Assembly: GCF_003946465.1 (NCBI RefSeq)
Contig: NZ_RHOL01000010.1
Location: 1-64,000 of the forward strand
Origin: Lacticaseibacillus hegangensis
GTDB taxonomy: Bacteria > Bacillota > Bacilli > Lactobacillales > Lactobacillaceae
DNA length: 64,000 nucleotides
Direction of reading: 5' to 3'
Part shown: one piece after another, positions 46,458-55,614 of the stretch
Layout of the letters: every line of letters starts with the position of its first letter
How positions within the stretch are numbered: position 1 is the stretch's first letter
Notes under the pieces: model-generated
Told to the model about the DNA's origin: nothing
The model's database searches: none
The model's input: only the letters and a program-made list of their open reading frames with translations
Made by a program: the position numbers and the translations under genes

Positions 46458-47426
46458 ATGGCAAAGCAAATTTTTGATTACGAAAACGGTCAGGACATGA
46501 AACTGCCCGTGCTGGTGAAGGGTGCCGAGGTCCGGATCGCGAAGAACGGCAAAAAGTTCATCGCGTTCACGTTCCAGGATCCATCTGGGCACATCACGGC
46601 CAAGTTCTGGGATGCGTCCGAAGACGACATCGCGCAGTACCAGCCCGGCGTGGTCGTGCTGCTGTCGGGCAAGCGGGAGCTGTACCAGGGCAAGCCGCAG
46701 ATCAAGCTGTACACGCTGCGCCTGGCGACGCAGGAAGAGGGCAATGACCCGGAAAACTACGTCGAACACGCCCCGGAGTCCAAAGATGACATGGGGCAGG
46801 AACTCAACGACTTTATTTTCCAGATCACCAATGCCAACTGGAACCGCATCGTGCGTCGACTGTTGGCCGACCACAAGCAGGAATTCCTGACGTATCCCGC
46901 AGCCAAGTCCAACCACCACGCCTTTGCCGGCGGCCTGGCGTTTCACACGCTGAGTATCCTGCGCCTGGCCAAAAGCGTGGCCAACCAGTACCCGGCGGTC
47001 AATAAGTCGCTGCTGTTTGCCGGCGCGATTCTGCATGATTTGGGCAAAACCATGGAGCTGTCGTCGGCGGTTTCGACCGACTACACCATGGAAGGCAACA
47101 TGATTGGCCACATCGTCTTGGTCGATGAGGAAATCGTGCGGGTGGCTAATGAGCTCAAAATTGACATTCACCAGGAAGACATGATCATGCTGCGGCACAC
47201 GGTGCTGGCGCATCATGGCTTGCTGGAGTATGGCTCACCGGTGCGTCCGGAGCTGCTTGAGGCGCAGATCTTGCACGACCTGGACGAGCTGGACGCCGAG
47301 ATCAACATGCTGACCACGGCTTACCAGCACGTCGATCCCGGAACCTTCACCGAGCGGCTTTTTGGCATGGATAACCGCCGCTTCTACCGCCCGACCAATG
47401 GGCAGACCTATCCGGATCCGAAATAG
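46458..47426 (+). CDS. yhaM: 3'-5' exoribonuclease YhaM
   Basis: 322 aa. An N-terminal OB-fold (about 15-100, FIAFTFQDPSGHITAKFWD) is followed by an HD domain with the metal ligands in KSNHHAFAGGLAFHTLS, then AGAILHDLGKT and HTVLAHHG. YhaM trims RNA and single-stranded DNA from the 3' end. The start is the ATG at 46458 after AAAGGTG. The gene stands alone between two terminators. Confidence 0.93.
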   Translation: MAKQIFDYENGQDMKLPVLVKGAEVRIAKNGKKFIAFTFQDPSGHITAKFWDASEDDIAQYQPGVVVLLSGKRELYQGKPQIKLYTLRLATQEEGNDPENYVEHAPESKDDMGQELNDFIFQITNANWNRIVRRLLADHKQEFLTYPAAKSNHHAFAGGLAFHTLSILRLAKSVANQYPAVNKSLLFAGAILHDLGKTMELSSAVSTDYTMEGNMIGHIVLVDEEIVRVANELKIDIHQEDMIMLRHTVLAHHGLLEYGSPVRPELLEAQILHDLDELDAEINMLTTAYQHVDPGTFTERLFGMDNRRFYRPTNGQTYPDPK

Positions 47427-47435
47427 CAATGTGTG

Positions 47436-47459
47436 CCGCCTGTAAAAAGGCGGTTTTTT
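47436..47459 (+). terminator. yhaM terminator
   Basis: CCGCCT pairs with AGGCGG around a six-base loop, then six T. Confidence 0.85.
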
Positions 47460-47520
47460 AGTGCGGCCGATCGCCAAGAAAACGCTATACTGAAGTTGCA
47501 CTGAAGTAAGGAGGGTCTTT

Positions 47521-49158
47521 ATGGCAAAGGCATGGTGGAAAGAAGCAGTTGTGTACCAGGTTTATCCGCGCTCGTTTCAGGATAGTAACGGTGATGGGAT
47601 CGGCGATCTGCGGGGCATTCGCGACCGGCTGGACTACATCAAGCAGCTTGGGGCGACCGTCATTTGGCTCAATCCGATCTACGCCAGCCCCAACGATGAC
47701 AACGGCTATGACATTAGCGATTATCAGGCGATCCAGCCGGACTTTGGGACTATGGCCGAATTTGACCAGCTGCTTGAAGCCGCGCACGCGCGCGGGCTGA
47801 AAATCGTGATGGATCTGGTGGTCAACCACACCAGCGACGAGCACCACTGGTTTATCGAAAGCCTCAAGAGCAAAGATAACCCCTACAGTGATTATTACCT
47901 CTGGGCTGACCCCGTCGACGGCCACGCGCCGAACGACTGGGAGTCCAGCTTTTCCGGCTCAGCTTGGCAGTATGCGCCCGAACGGCAGCAGTACTATCTC
48001 CACCTGTTTTCCAAAAAGCAGCCCGACCTGAACTGGCGCGAGCCGGCGGTGCGCCATTCCGTGTATGACCTGATGCGCTTTTGGCTGGATAAGGGGATCG
48101 ACGGGTTCCGGATGGATGTGATCAACTTCATTGGCAAACCGGCAACCTTTGACAATGACTCGCCGTCGCCGATCAACATGCCGCAGGTGCAGGACTACCT
48201 TAAGGAAATGAACCGCGAAGTCCTCAGCCACTACGATGTCATGACCGTCGGGGAAATGCCTGGCACGACGCCGGCGCTGGCTCGCGAATACACCGGGTTT
48301 GACACGCACGAGCTGAACATGATCTTCCAGTTCCAGCACACCGGGGTCGACCTGGATCAAAAGTTTGGCAAGTGGGTGCACCATCCGTTTAAGCTGACGA
48401 CCCTCAAAAAAATCATGGACCGCTGGCAGGTCGGACTGGACGGTAAGGCTTGGAATTCCCTGTACTGGAACAACCACGATCAGCCGCGCGTGGTCTCACG
48501 CTTTGGCAACGACAGTCCGGAGTTTCGTGAGCGCTCGGCGAAAATGCTCGGGGCGGTGCTCCATTACCAGCAGGGCACGCCGTACATTTATCAAGGCGAG
48601 GAGCTGGGGATGACCAACAACGCCGGCTTCACCAAGCTCAGCGACTACCGCGATATCGAAAGCCTGAACGGCTACCGCGAATGGGTCGATGAGAAAGGTG
48701 AGCTGACCCCTGAGCAAATGTTGGCCGGGCTGCAGGTTGCCTCGCGCGACAACGCCCGCACGCCGATGCAGTGGGGGACCAAGCCCAACGCGGGCTTTTG
48801 TCCGGCTGGGGTGACGCCGTGGATCATGGTCAATCCCAACTACGTGACCATCAATGCCGATCAGGAAGTCCGCGACCAAAACTCGGTGTTCAACTTCTAC
48901 CGGCAGATGAACCTGCTGCGCGCTGCCAATCCGATCATCACGTATGGCGACTTCACGCCACTGGCAGAGGATGACGAGGAGGTCTGGGCCTACCAGCGCC
49001 ACTATGAGGGCCAGACGCTGACCCTGGTGGCCAACTGGACGGCCCGCGACCTGAAGCGGGCTTGCGCGGCCACAGCCGGCGAGCTGCTGCAAAGCAACTA
49101 CCCGGATGACCTCGGCGAGACGCTGCGGCCGTACGAAGTGAAAGTTTACCTGCAGTGA
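47521..49158 (+). CDS. malL: oligo-1,6-glucosidase (GH13 family)
   Basis: 545 aa cytoplasmic alpha-glucosidase. The GH13 nucleophile is Asp199 (GIDGFRMDVI), the acid/base Glu245 (VGEMPG) and the stabiliser Asp320 (NNHDQPR). The residue after the nucleophile is Val200, which in subfamily 31 marks alpha-1,6 specificity (isomaltose, panose). AAGGAGG lies before the ATG and TATACT further up. The gene has no sugar transporter beside it. Trehalose-6-phosphate hydrolase is the nearest alternative but is less likely given Val200. Confidence 0.88.
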   Translation: MAKAWWKEAVVYQVYPRSFQDSNGDGIGDLRGIRDRLDYIKQLGATVIWLNPIYASPNDDNGYDISDYQAIQPDFGTMAEFDQLLEAAHARGLKIVMDLVVNHTSDEHHWFIESLKSKDNPYSDYYLWADPVDGHAPNDWESSFSGSAWQYAPERQQYYLHLFSKKQPDLNWREPAVRHSVYDLMRFWLDKGIDGFRMDVINFIGKPATFDNDSPSPINMPQVQDYLKEMNREVLSHYDVMTVGEMPGTTPALAREYTGFDTHELNMIFQFQHTGVDLDQKFGKWVHHPFKLTTLKKIMDRWQVGLDGKAWNSLYWNNHDQPRVVSRFGNDSPEFRERSAKMLGAVLHYQQGTPYIYQGEELGMTNNAGFTKLSDYRDIESLNGYREWVDEKGELTPEQMLAGLQVASRDNARTPMQWGTKPNAGFCPAGVTPWIMVNPNYVTINADQEVRDQNSVFNFYRQMNLLRAANPIITYGDFTPLAEDDEEVWAYQRHYEGQTLTLVANWTARDLKRACAATAGELLQSNYPDDLGETLRPYEVKVYLQ

Positions 49159-49167
49159 TCCGTGTCG

Positions 49168-49210
49168 AAAAGCCGCGTCATCAACCTTTAGTTGATGGCG
49201 CGGCTTTTTT
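49168..49210 (+). terminator. malL terminator
   Basis: A long stem, GCCGCG plus TCATCAAC with GTTGATG plus GCGCGGC, is followed by six T. The prsA terminator on the other strand lies next to it. Confidence 0.9.
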
Positions 49211-49213
49211 GGC

Positions 49214-49240
49214 AAAAAAAAACCTCTCCAGAAGAGAGGT
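49214..49240 (-). terminator. prsA terminator
   Basis: On the minus strand CCTCTC and GAGAGG pair around a short loop, then nine T. It is back to back with the malL terminator. Confidence 0.88.
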
Positions 49241-49252
49241 AGTGGTGCGAGA

Positions 49253-50164
49253 TTACTTGGCTGAGCTGCTGGAGCCTAGGTAGACGGAAAGCACGTCCTT
49301 CAGGTCGTTATCCTTGATGGACACATCCGCCTTGGTCAGCACTTTTTTGATGATGCCGCTCATGATGGTGTTGTTGCTTTCCCAGCTGGTGTAAAGCTGG
49401 TCGGTCAACTCTTTCTTGTGATCGCTCATCTTGCCCTTAGCCGGGATCTTGATGGCGCGAATGATGTGGTAGCCGTAGCTGGTCTTGACCGGCGTCGTGG
49501 TAAAGTCGCCGGCTTTCTTCAGCTTAAACGCGGCCGCTTTGAAGGTCGAATCCAGGCTCGTGTCGGTGTTGTCAAACGCTGGCAGTTTGCCGGCGTCTGA
49601 AGCCGTCGCGGTATCAGTCGAGTACTTCTTGGCCAGCGTCTTGAAGTTGGCCGCGGAGTTGTCCTTTTGGAGTGCGGCAACGACTTCTTTGGCCGTGTCT
49701 TCCTTGGCGACCAGAATGTGTTGAACCGTGATCTTTGGTTCGTACTTCTTCCACTGGTTATTCAGCTGCTTTTGCGTTGGCTTCTTCAGGTCTTTCAGTG
49801 CGGCCTCGGAAAGCAAGGAGGTCTTGATTTGTTGCTTGAAGGACTTGGTGGTCAGATTGCTTTGCGCCAAGGCGCTAGTGAAGTCCTGACCGGCATCGGT
49901 GTAGGACTTCTTCACCTTGTTGTATTGCTTGGTGACCTGCTTGTCGGTCGCGGCCTTCGGGTACTGCTGCTCCAAGGCCTTGGTGACGATCATGTTCCGC
50001 AGGGTGTCTTCGCCGCCGCTGCTGGAGGTCTTCATCTCGTTGTAGTATTCCTCTTTGGTGATCTTTGCGCCCTTCATGTTCGCGACGGTGGCGTTGTCGC
50101 TAGAGCAACCCGCCAAAGTCAGGGCAAGCAAGACGCCGGCAAATCCGGCGATCCATTTCTTCAT
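49253..50164 (-). CDS. prsA: foldase lipoprotein PrsA (peptidyl-prolyl isomerase)
   Basis: 303 aa. A signal peptide ends in the lipobox LTLAGC (Cys near residue 19), so the mature protein is lipid-anchored on the outer face of the membrane, where it helps fold exported proteins. The parvulin domain lies at about 145-240 (ITVQHILVAKEDTAKEV and TSYGYHIIRAI). The start is the ATG at 50164, MKKWIAGF; a start seven codons earlier gives a worse signal peptide. An extended -10 lies upstream. Confidence 0.94.
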   Translation of the reverse strand: MKKWIAGFAGVLLALTLAGCSSDNATVANMKGAKITKEEYYNEMKTSSSGGEDTLRNMIVTKALEQQYPKAATDKQVTKQYNKVKKSYTDAGQDFTSALAQSNLTTKSFKQQIKTSLLSEAALKDLKKPTQKQLNNQWKKYEPKITVQHILVAKEDTAKEVVAALQKDNSAANFKTLAKKYSTDTATASDAGKLPAFDNTDTSLDSTFKAAAFKLKKAGDFTTTPVKTSYGYHIIRAIKIPAKGKMSDHKKELTDQLYTSWESNNTIMSGIIKKVLTKADVSIKDNDLKDVLSVYLGSSSSAK

Positions 50165-50209
50165 AGATAAACAGCCCACTTTCAATGTGATTTGATTTAC
50201 AGCACGGGG

Positions 50210-50221
50210 TCTAATATACCA
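50210..50221 (-). promoter_or_regulatory. extended -10 promoter of prsA
   Basis: On the minus strand TGGTATATT, with TATATT the complement of 50213-50218, about 50 bases before the prsA start. The -35 is weak. Confidence 0.4.
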
Positions 50222-50270
50222 CAGACCAGGCGGCGATGGGGGACCTTCACAGAAGCTTCAAACTCTTCGG

Positions 50271-50705
50271 CTATTCTGCCGCGTTGTCTGAGTCCTTGGC
50301 TGAAGGCTCGTTTGCGCCGTCAGCGGTCGGGGTCCCAGCGTCTGCAGCCTTCGCGTCGCCGTTTTTGGCGTCGCGGTTGATGTCATCGATCGTGCTGGCA
50401 ATCTGGTCGAGCTGGGTCTGCAGCGCCTTGCTGTGGGCCTCGGTTTGGAACTGAAAATCGTTGACCTCATCGGTGATGTCCTTGACGGTCGGCTGCAGGG
50501 TTTCCTTAATTTCCTTTTGCAAGTCGGTCAGGGCACTGCCGAGCCGCTTGACGGCGTGCTGCATATCCTGCGTGGCGCCGGTGACGTCCTTGGAGTAATT
50601 GGCGAAGCCTTCGATGCGCTCAGGGCCGCTTTTTTTCGTGGTCAGCAGGACGTAGCAGGTGCCAACCAGGGCACCGAGCAGAAAACCAGTTTTAAATTTA
50701 GGCAT
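50271..50705 (-). CDS. YtxH-like membrane-anchored protein
   Basis: 144 aa. A short N-terminal helix (FKTGFLLGALVGTCYVLLTT) is followed by a long helical, coiled-coil-like region and an acidic, Ala/Asp-rich tail. This is the general shape of YtxH/DUF948 proteins; function is unknown. It starts on the last base of the HIT gene stop, so the two are co-transcribed. No clear terminator separates it from prsA. Confidence 0.65.
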   Translation of the reverse strand: MPKFKTGFLLGALVGTCYVLLTTKKSGPERIEGFANYSKDVTGATQDMQHAVKRLGSALTDLQKEIKETLQPTVKDITDEVNDFQFQTEAHSKALQTQLDQIASTIDDINRDAKNGDAKAADAGTPTADGANEPSAKDSDNAAE

Positions 50706-51136
50706 TAGTCTTGGACCTCCTGGCGAATTTTTTGGGCGATGGCTTGAAGCTGGTCGTTATTGTAGGCGTCAGTGTGATCGCCGAAGTGAATCGAAAAGTC
50801 GTCTTCCTTTGAGTAGCGCGGCACCAGGTGAATGTGCGAGTGGAAAACGCTTTGGTAGGCCACTTCACCGTTGTTATTCAAGATGTTGATGCCCGCGATG
50901 CGCGGGTCGGAGGCTTTGATGGCGCGCGCCAGCTTTGGCACCCGTGAAAAAACCGCCTCGGCCAGCGCCTCGTCGTAGGCAAAAATGTCCTTGACGTGTT
51001 TTTTCGGCACCAGCAGGGTGTGGCCCGCAGTGGCCTGTGAAATGTCCAGGAACGCCAGGACCTGGTCGTCCTCGTAGACTTTCACACTGGGGATCTGACC
51101 GGCGACGATTTTACAAAAAATGCAGTTTTCATCCAT
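50705..51136 (-). CDS. hit: HIT family hydrolase
   Basis: 143 aa. The histidine triad is HSHIHLVPR near residue 98, and the N-terminal CIFCKIVAGQIPSVKVYED is the usual zinc-binding start. HIT proteins cleave nucleotidyl bonds such as AMP-lysine or Ap4A. It lies divergent from ecsAB, the same arrangement as in Bacillus. Confidence 0.93.
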   Translation of the reverse strand: MDENCIFCKIVAGQIPSVKVYEDDQVLAFLDISQATAGHTLLVPKKHVKDIFAYDEALAEAVFSRVPKLARAIKASDPRIAGINILNNNGEVAYQSVFHSHIHLVPRYSKEDDFSIHFGDHTDAYNNDQLQAIAQKIRQEVQD

Positions 51137-51222
51137 GTTCTTTTCCCTCTTTCATCAACGTTTAATCTGCTTCCATGCTATCATATAACTATTAGTCTGA
51201 GTACAAAGAAAGAAGGCTGGGC

Positions 51223-51954
51223 ATGACGCTGACGCTAGAACACGTCACCGGCGGGTATGGCAACCTGCAGGTGCTCAAGGATTTGAATTTCACGGTGGAA
51301 GACGGGACCATTGTCGGGCTGATCGGCTTGAACGGGGCCGGCAAGTCGACCACGATTAAGCACATCATCGGGCTGCTCACCCCGCAAAAGGGCCAGATCA
51401 CCATTGACGGCAAGACCCTGGCCGAAGACCCGGACGGCTACCGCCAGGCGATCGCCTATGTGCCGGAGACGCCGGTGCTGTACTCGGAGCTGACGCTGCG
51501 CGAGCACCTGGAGCTGACCATGATGGCGTACTCGCTGGATAAGGACGAGGCGTGGGCGCGGGCCAAGGACATGCTCAAGAAGTTCCGGCTGGACAACAAG
51601 CTGGACTGGTTCCCCGCGAAGTTTTCCAAGGGGATGAAGCAGAAGGTGATGATCGTCGCCGCCTTCATGACGAACGCCAAGCTGTACATCATCGACGAAC
51701 CATTCACCGGCCTGGACCCCTTGGCGGTGCATGACCTGCTCGATTTGGTGCAGGCCAAAAAGGCCGCCGGGGCGTCGGTTTTGATGTCCACCCACATTCT
51801 GGCCACGGCCCAGCAGTACGCGGATCAGTTCGTGCTGCTGCGAAGCGGGCAGGTCCGCGCAACCGGCGACATGGCGCACCTGCGCGAGGACTTCCAGCTC
51901 GCAGCCGACGCCAGTCTGGATGCCATTTACATGGCCATGACGGAGGAGCACTGA
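51223..51954 (+). CDS. ecsA: ABC transporter ATPase EcsA
   Basis: 243 aa. Walker A GLNGAGKSTTIKH near 37, the signature FSKGMKQKVMIVAAF and Walker B LYIIDEPFTGLDPLA are intact. With EcsB it forms the Ecs transporter, linked in Gram-positives to secretion, regulated membrane proteolysis and peptide export. AGAAGG precedes the ATG. It overlaps ecsB by one base. Confidence 0.93.
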   Translation: MTLTLEHVTGGYGNLQVLKDLNFTVEDGTIVGLIGLNGAGKSTTIKHIIGLLTPQKGQITIDGKTLAEDPDGYRQAIAYVPETPVLYSELTLREHLELTMMAYSLDKDEAWARAKDMLKKFRLDNKLDWFPAKFSKGMKQKVMIVAAFMTNAKLYIIDEPFTGLDPLAVHDLLDLVQAKKAAGASVLMSTHILATAQQYADQFVLLRSGQVRATGDMAHLREDFQLAADASLDAIYMAMTEEH

Positions 51955-53174
51955 TGCGAAAGCTTTGGCAAACCCGCTTAAGGCGGCATCAAAAAACGCA
52001 ATTCAAGTATTTGCGGCTCGTCTTCAACGATCATTTTGTCCTGATCCTGTTGATCCTGTTCGGCGCGCTGCTTTACGGCTACAGCCAGTGGGTACGGCAG
52101 CTGATGCCAAGCTGGTGGCTGCGGCCGGCCCTGGCGCTGGTCCTGACCGCGCTGCTCAGCTTTGGTCGCTTGGCCAGCTTGAGCGAGCCCGCGGACGCCA
52201 CGTTCCTGCTGCCGCAAACCAGCTCGTTTGCGCAGTACTTGTTCAAAGCGCGGCGGTATTCCCTGCTGCTGCCCAGTGTCGTGTTGGCGCTGGGGGCGGC
52301 GGCTAGTGTGCCGCTACTGCTGGTGTTGAACATCGATCCGCTCAGCGGCGGCATCACCTTAGGGGCGCTGCTGCTGATCTTCAAAGACTTGGATCTGTGG
52401 CTGCAGCTGATCGAGCATTACGGGGTGCAGCGGCCGGCGTGGGTCAGTCGCTTTCCGCTGTTCGTCGCCGCGTTTGCCTCGCTGACTTTGGGGCTGTTCC
52501 TGCACCCGGCCTACGGGATGATCATTGCCCTGGCCTTGGACCTGGGCTTTCGCTGGGTCGTTTTGGCTGGGCACTTTCAGCCGGCGACGCTGGACTGGCT
52601 GAGCCTGAACGCCAGCGAGGCCAAACGGATGGATCGCCTGTACCGCTTTTACAACCTGTTCACTGATGTGCCGGGGCTGAATTCCGGCGTACACCGCCGC
52701 AAGTGGCTGGACATTTTTCTGCCGCTGGTGCGCAAGACACCGGCGCACACCTGGGCTTACCTTTACCTGCGCGGCTTTTTGCGCCAAACGACGTACCTGG
52801 GCCTGTGGGTGCGGCTGGTGATCGTCGGCGCGGTGGTGCTGGCGCTGATCCAAGTCTGGTGGCTGGCGGCGCTGGTGGCTGGCCTGCTGGTTTACCTAGT
52901 GGGGTTCCAGCTGCTGCCGCTCGCGTTTGCGTACTCGGAAATGGTGATGGCGCGGCTTTACCCCGTGCCGGCCAGCCAGCAGCGCGCGGCGTTTCAGCAC
53001 CTGACCGCTGTGCTGCTGGTGGTGTTCGCGCTGGTCCTGACGGCCGGCCCACTTGCACTCGGCCACTGGGTGGTCGCGTTATGGGCCGGTGCCGGCGCCT
53101 TGCTGGTCGCGGTTTTATTCGCCTTTTGGTACCTGCCGTACCGCCTGCGGAAAAAACCGTTGATGCCGGCTTGA
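51954..53174 (+). CDS. ecsB: ABC transporter permease EcsB
   Basis: 406 aa with about eight to ten hydrophobic helices and a basic N-terminus (MRKLWQTRLRRHQKTQFKYLR), which is the EcsB pattern. It begins on the last base of the ecsA stop codon (TGATG). A promoter for the next gene overlaps its stop. The substrate of Ecs transporters is still debated. Confidence 0.9.
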   Translation: MRKLWQTRLRRHQKTQFKYLRLVFNDHFVLILLILFGALLYGYSQWVRQLMPSWWLRPALALVLTALLSFGRLASLSEPADATFLLPQTSSFAQYLFKARRYSLLLPSVVLALGAAASVPLLLVLNIDPLSGGITLGALLLIFKDLDLWLQLIEHYGVQRPAWVSRFPLFVAAFASLTLGLFLHPAYGMIIALALDLGFRWVVLAGHFQPATLDWLSLNASEAKRMDRLYRFYNLFTDVPGLNSGVHRRKWLDIFLPLVRKTPAHTWAYLYLRGFLRQTTYLGLWVRLVIVGAVVLALIQVWWLAALVAGLLVYLVGFQLLPLAFAYSEMVMARLYPVPASQQRAAFQHLTAVLLVVFALVLTAGPLALGHWVVALWAGAGALLVAVLFAFWYLPYRLRKKPLMPA

Positions 53175-53200
53175 CCGCGGGCGCATCGGTTCTGTAAGAT
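53171..53200 (+). promoter_or_regulatory. promoter of the phosphotransferase gene
   Basis: TTGACC (53171-53176), an 18-bp spacer and TAAGAT (53195-53200). The -35 overlaps the ecsB stop codon. Confidence 0.5.
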
Positions 53201-53259
53201 GACTTTATGATTCGAAAAATTTTGTAGCCTGATTGGGGCTGTCGGAGGAGGCAGCGGCA

Positions 53260-54027
53260 TTGTTCGATTTGGAACCCGGCTGGTCGCTGGAGCCGATTGG
53301 CGGCACGACCGGTGGTGCGTTCATGGGCGTGTACGCACACGAGAAATTCTTTTTAAAACGCAATGCGTCCCCATTTTTGGCGGCCTTATCGGTTGAGGGC
53401 ATCACCCCCAAGTTGATTTGGACCAAACGCATTGCCACCGGCGACGTCCTGACCGCTCAGGACTGGGTCAACGGCCGCACGCTGACGCGCGCCCAGATGA
53501 ACAGTTCGATGGTCGCCCAGCTGCTCGCGAAAGTGCACAACTCGGTGCTTTTGCGGCGCATGCTGAAAAAAGTTGGCGGTGCGCCGCAAACCCCGCGCCA
53601 GTTATTCGACCAGTACGTGGCTAAGGTGCCGCAGCCGCTGCGTACGCACCCGTTGATGCAGGCAACCATTGCAGCCTTGCAGACCTTACCGGCCGCTGCG
53701 CCTTTGCGGGTGTGCCACGGCGACTTGAACCACAAGAATTGGCTGCTGTCCGATTCTCAGCAGCTTTACTTGGTTGACTGGGACCAGGCCAGTTTAGGCG
53801 ACATTGCGTTTGACCTCAGCGTGGTGCTGATCAACTACGTGCCCCGCAGCCAGTGGGCCAAGTGGCTGGCGGCGTATGGCACGCCGCTGTCTGATGACCT
53901 CCTGGCCCGCATCGTTTGGTACGGGCGGTTGCACTTGCTGCACGAGGTCGCTGCCCAGTACACCGCGCAGCGCTACACTGAGATGAACAACGCGCTGACG
54001 CAGTTGCAGCAGCTCAGCCAACTATAG
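53260..54027 (+). CDS. phosphotransferase (choline/aminoglycoside kinase-like, YtmP family)
   Basis: 255 aa small kinase-fold protein. The Brenner motif is [12 protein letters not shown], and the metal Asp is in [13 protein letters not shown]. The start is taken as TTG at 53260, eight bases after GGAGGAGG; an earlier TTG at 53233 would put the ribosome site inside the gene. It lies directly upstream of trmB, as ytmP does in Bacillus. The natural substrate is unknown. Confidence 0.82.
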   Translation: MFDLEPGWSLEPIGGTTGGAFMGVYAHEKFFLKRNASPFLAALSVEGITPKLIWTKRIATGDVLTAQDWVNGRTLTRAQMNSSMVAQLLAKVHNSVLLRRMLKKVGGAPQTPRQLFDQYVAKVPQPLRTHPLMQATIAALQTLPAAAPLRVCHGDLNHKNWLLSDSQQLYLVDWDQASLGDIAFDLSVVLINYVPRSQWAKWLAAYGTPLSDDLLARIVWYGRLHLLHEVAAQYTAQRYTEMNNALTQLQQLSQL

Positions 54028-54030
54028 CCA

Positions 54031-54062
54031 AAAAAGGACCGCGCACGCGTTGCGCGGTCCTT
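54031..54062 (+). terminator. hairpin between the phosphotransferase gene and trmB
   Basis: GGACCGCGCA (54036-54045) pairs with TGCGCGGTCC (54051-54060). Only TTGCC follows on +, while five or more T follow on the minus strand, so termination on + may be partial and trmB may be reached by read-through. Confidence 0.6.
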
Positions 54063-54082
54063 GCCTTGAAAAGGAGTATTTT

Positions 54083-54742
54083 ATGCGATTAAGAAATAAG
54101 CCATGGGCGGCGCCGCTCATTGAACAGCACCCGGAGTACATCAGTGTGCGGCCAGAGGGGATGCCTGGCAAGTGGCAGGCACGCTTTGCTCAAGAACAGC
54201 CGCTGTTTTTGGAGGTGGGCTCAGGTAAAGGCCAGTTCATCACCGAAATGGCGAAGCTGCACCCGGATCGCAACTTCATCGCGCTGGAGATTCAGGAGGT
54301 TGCCATCGCCTATATCCTGCGCAAACAAGTTGAACTGAAGCTGCCGAATCTGCAGCTGATTCTTGGCGATGGCGCGGCTCTGACGACGTACTTTGCGCCA
54401 GGGGAGATCACCGGGCTGTACCTCAACTTTTCCGATCCCTGGCCCAAGAGTCGCCACGAAAAGCGGCGTCTGACTTACAAGACGTTTCTGGCGCAGTACC
54501 AGGCGATTCTGCCAGCCGGCGGGCAGCTGCAGTTCAAAACGGATAACCAGGGCTTTTTTGAATATTCCCTGGTCAGCATGAACAACTACGGTCTGACGTT
54601 TGAGCTGGTTGCGCTGGATCTGCATCACGACCGCCGGGTCCAGGACAACGTGGAAACCGAGTACGAGCACAAATTTGCCAGCCGCGGCGGCCGCATCTAC
54701 GAGCTCTTGGCCCGCTTTCCTGAGGCCAAAGCAAAAGGCTGA
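54083..54742 (+). CDS. trmB: tRNA (guanine-N7)-methyltransferase
   Basis: 219 aa. The SAM loop is [13 protein letters not shown], the guanine-binding part [17 protein letters not shown] and the C-terminal TEYEHKF are diagnostic for TrmB, which methylates G46 in many tRNAs. The ATG at 54083 has AAAAGGAG before it; an upstream in-frame start lies in the hairpin. A long hairpin follows the gene. Confidence 0.96.
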   Translation: MRLRNKPWAAPLIEQHPEYISVRPEGMPGKWQARFAQEQPLFLEVGSGKGQFITEMAKLHPDRNFIALEIQEVAIAYILRKQVELKLPNLQLILGDGAALTTYFAPGEITGLYLNFSDPWPKSRHEKRRLTYKTFLAQYQAILPAGGQLQFKTDNQGFFEYSLVSMNNYGLTFELVALDLHHDRRVQDNVETEYEHKFASRGGRIYELLARFPEAKAKG

Positions 54743-54773
54743 GCCATCAAGCGGTTTTTAGCGTAAAGCACAA

Positions 54774-54823
54774 AACGCGCCTGCGCTGCGATTTGATTTT
54801 CTAAATCGCAGTGCAGGCGCGTT
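54774..54823. terminator. long perfect hairpin between trmB and a minus-strand gene
   Basis: A 21-bp stem (54774-54794 with 54803-54823) with a single G-T pair and an eight-base loop. On the minus strand it is followed by TTTTGTG, so it probably ends the small gene there; on + there is no T-run. It is much longer than the other terminators here. Confidence 0.65.
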
Positions 54824-54860
54824 GCTTATGGAACCCGACAAGTCAACTTTGGCTTGCGCA

Positions 54861-55163
54861 CTAGATCCGGTCGAGGTGGACGAGCTTGCCGGTTTCGGCG
54901 ACGGTGAAGTGAAACGTGCCAGAGGTGGTCGTGACTCCGCCGCGGTAGCTCGCCAGCAGCTTGCCGTCAACTAGGCTGGCGTCAGGGTTCATGTCGATCC
55001 AGCCACCGGTGATGCTGCTGGGTTCGGCCAGCTCTGTTTGCACACGGCGGAATAACTTGTTCGGCAGCGTTTTGTGCCAGTAAACATGGTTGAGATAGGT
55101 GTAAGCGGCGGCCAGCGCGCTGAGACTCAGCAGGCCGGCACACCATGCGGTCGATTTTTTCAT
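54861..55163 (-). CDS. small hypothetical membrane-anchored or secreted protein
   Basis: 100 aa. The N-terminus (MKKSTAWCAGLLSLSALAAAYTYL) is a signal anchor or signal peptide; the rest (SSITGGWIDMNPDASL ... FHFTVAETGKLVHLDRI) is a small beta-rich domain, perhaps PepSY-like, but I do not recognise it. The ATG at 55163 follows AAAGGAG. It is divergent from the thioredoxin gene. Confidence 0.65.
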   Translation of the reverse strand: MKKSTAWCAGLLSLSALAAAYTYLNHVYWHKTLPNKLFRRVQTELAEPSSITGGWIDMNPDASLVDGKLLASYRGGVTTTSGTFHFTVAETGKLVHLDRI

Positions 55164-55275
55164 GGCGGCGCTCCTTTTGGGTCTCAGTATAGCGGAAAAT
55201 TGTCGCGCGTGCATTGCTATCTGAGCGAGAACTTTGTATAATATCCTTATTAAAAGTTAGCGAGGAGCGCTCACA

Positions 55276-55593
55276 TTGAAAGAATTTAAAAATGATGCTG
55301 AAATTCTGGAAGCCGCAAAGGGCCAAGGCAAGCAGATGCTGTTCTTTACCGCCGGCTGGTGCCCAGACTGCGCCTTCATCAAGCCGGCCATGCCAGAAAT
55401 TGAGAAGGACTTTTCCGACTACCGCTTTATCAAGGTCGACCGTGATGATAACATTAAGGTCGCACAAGAAATGGGCGTGATGGGGATCCCAAGTTTCATC
55501 GCGTTTGAAGACGGCAAGGAAATCGGCCGCTTTGTGAATAAAGACCGCAAGACTAAGCAGCAGGTGGAGGACTTCATCTCTGGCTTGGCCTAG
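55276..55593 (+). CDS. thioredoxin-like protein (YtpP family)
   Basis: 105 aa thioredoxin fold. The active site is Cys29-Pro-Asp-Cys32 (AGWCPDCAFIKP), instead of the CGPC of TrxA. The cis-proline is in MGIPSFIAFEDG. The start is TTG at 55276 after GAGGAG. It lies in the same order as Bacillus ytpP, before ytpR and the SftA gene. Confidence 0.9.
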   Translation: MKEFKNDAEILEAAKGQGKQMLFFTAGWCPDCAFIKPAMPEIEKDFSDYRFIKVDRDDNIKVAQEMGVMGIPSFIAFEDGKEIGRFVNKDRKTKQQVEDFISGLA

Positions 55594-55614
55594 GTCATCA
55601 GGGAGGAACTTCTT

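Noticed and set aside
47475-47495. A catabolite-response (cre) site before malL
   Set aside because: The stretch around AAAACGCTATAC has three mismatches to the usual cre pattern, too many to claim.
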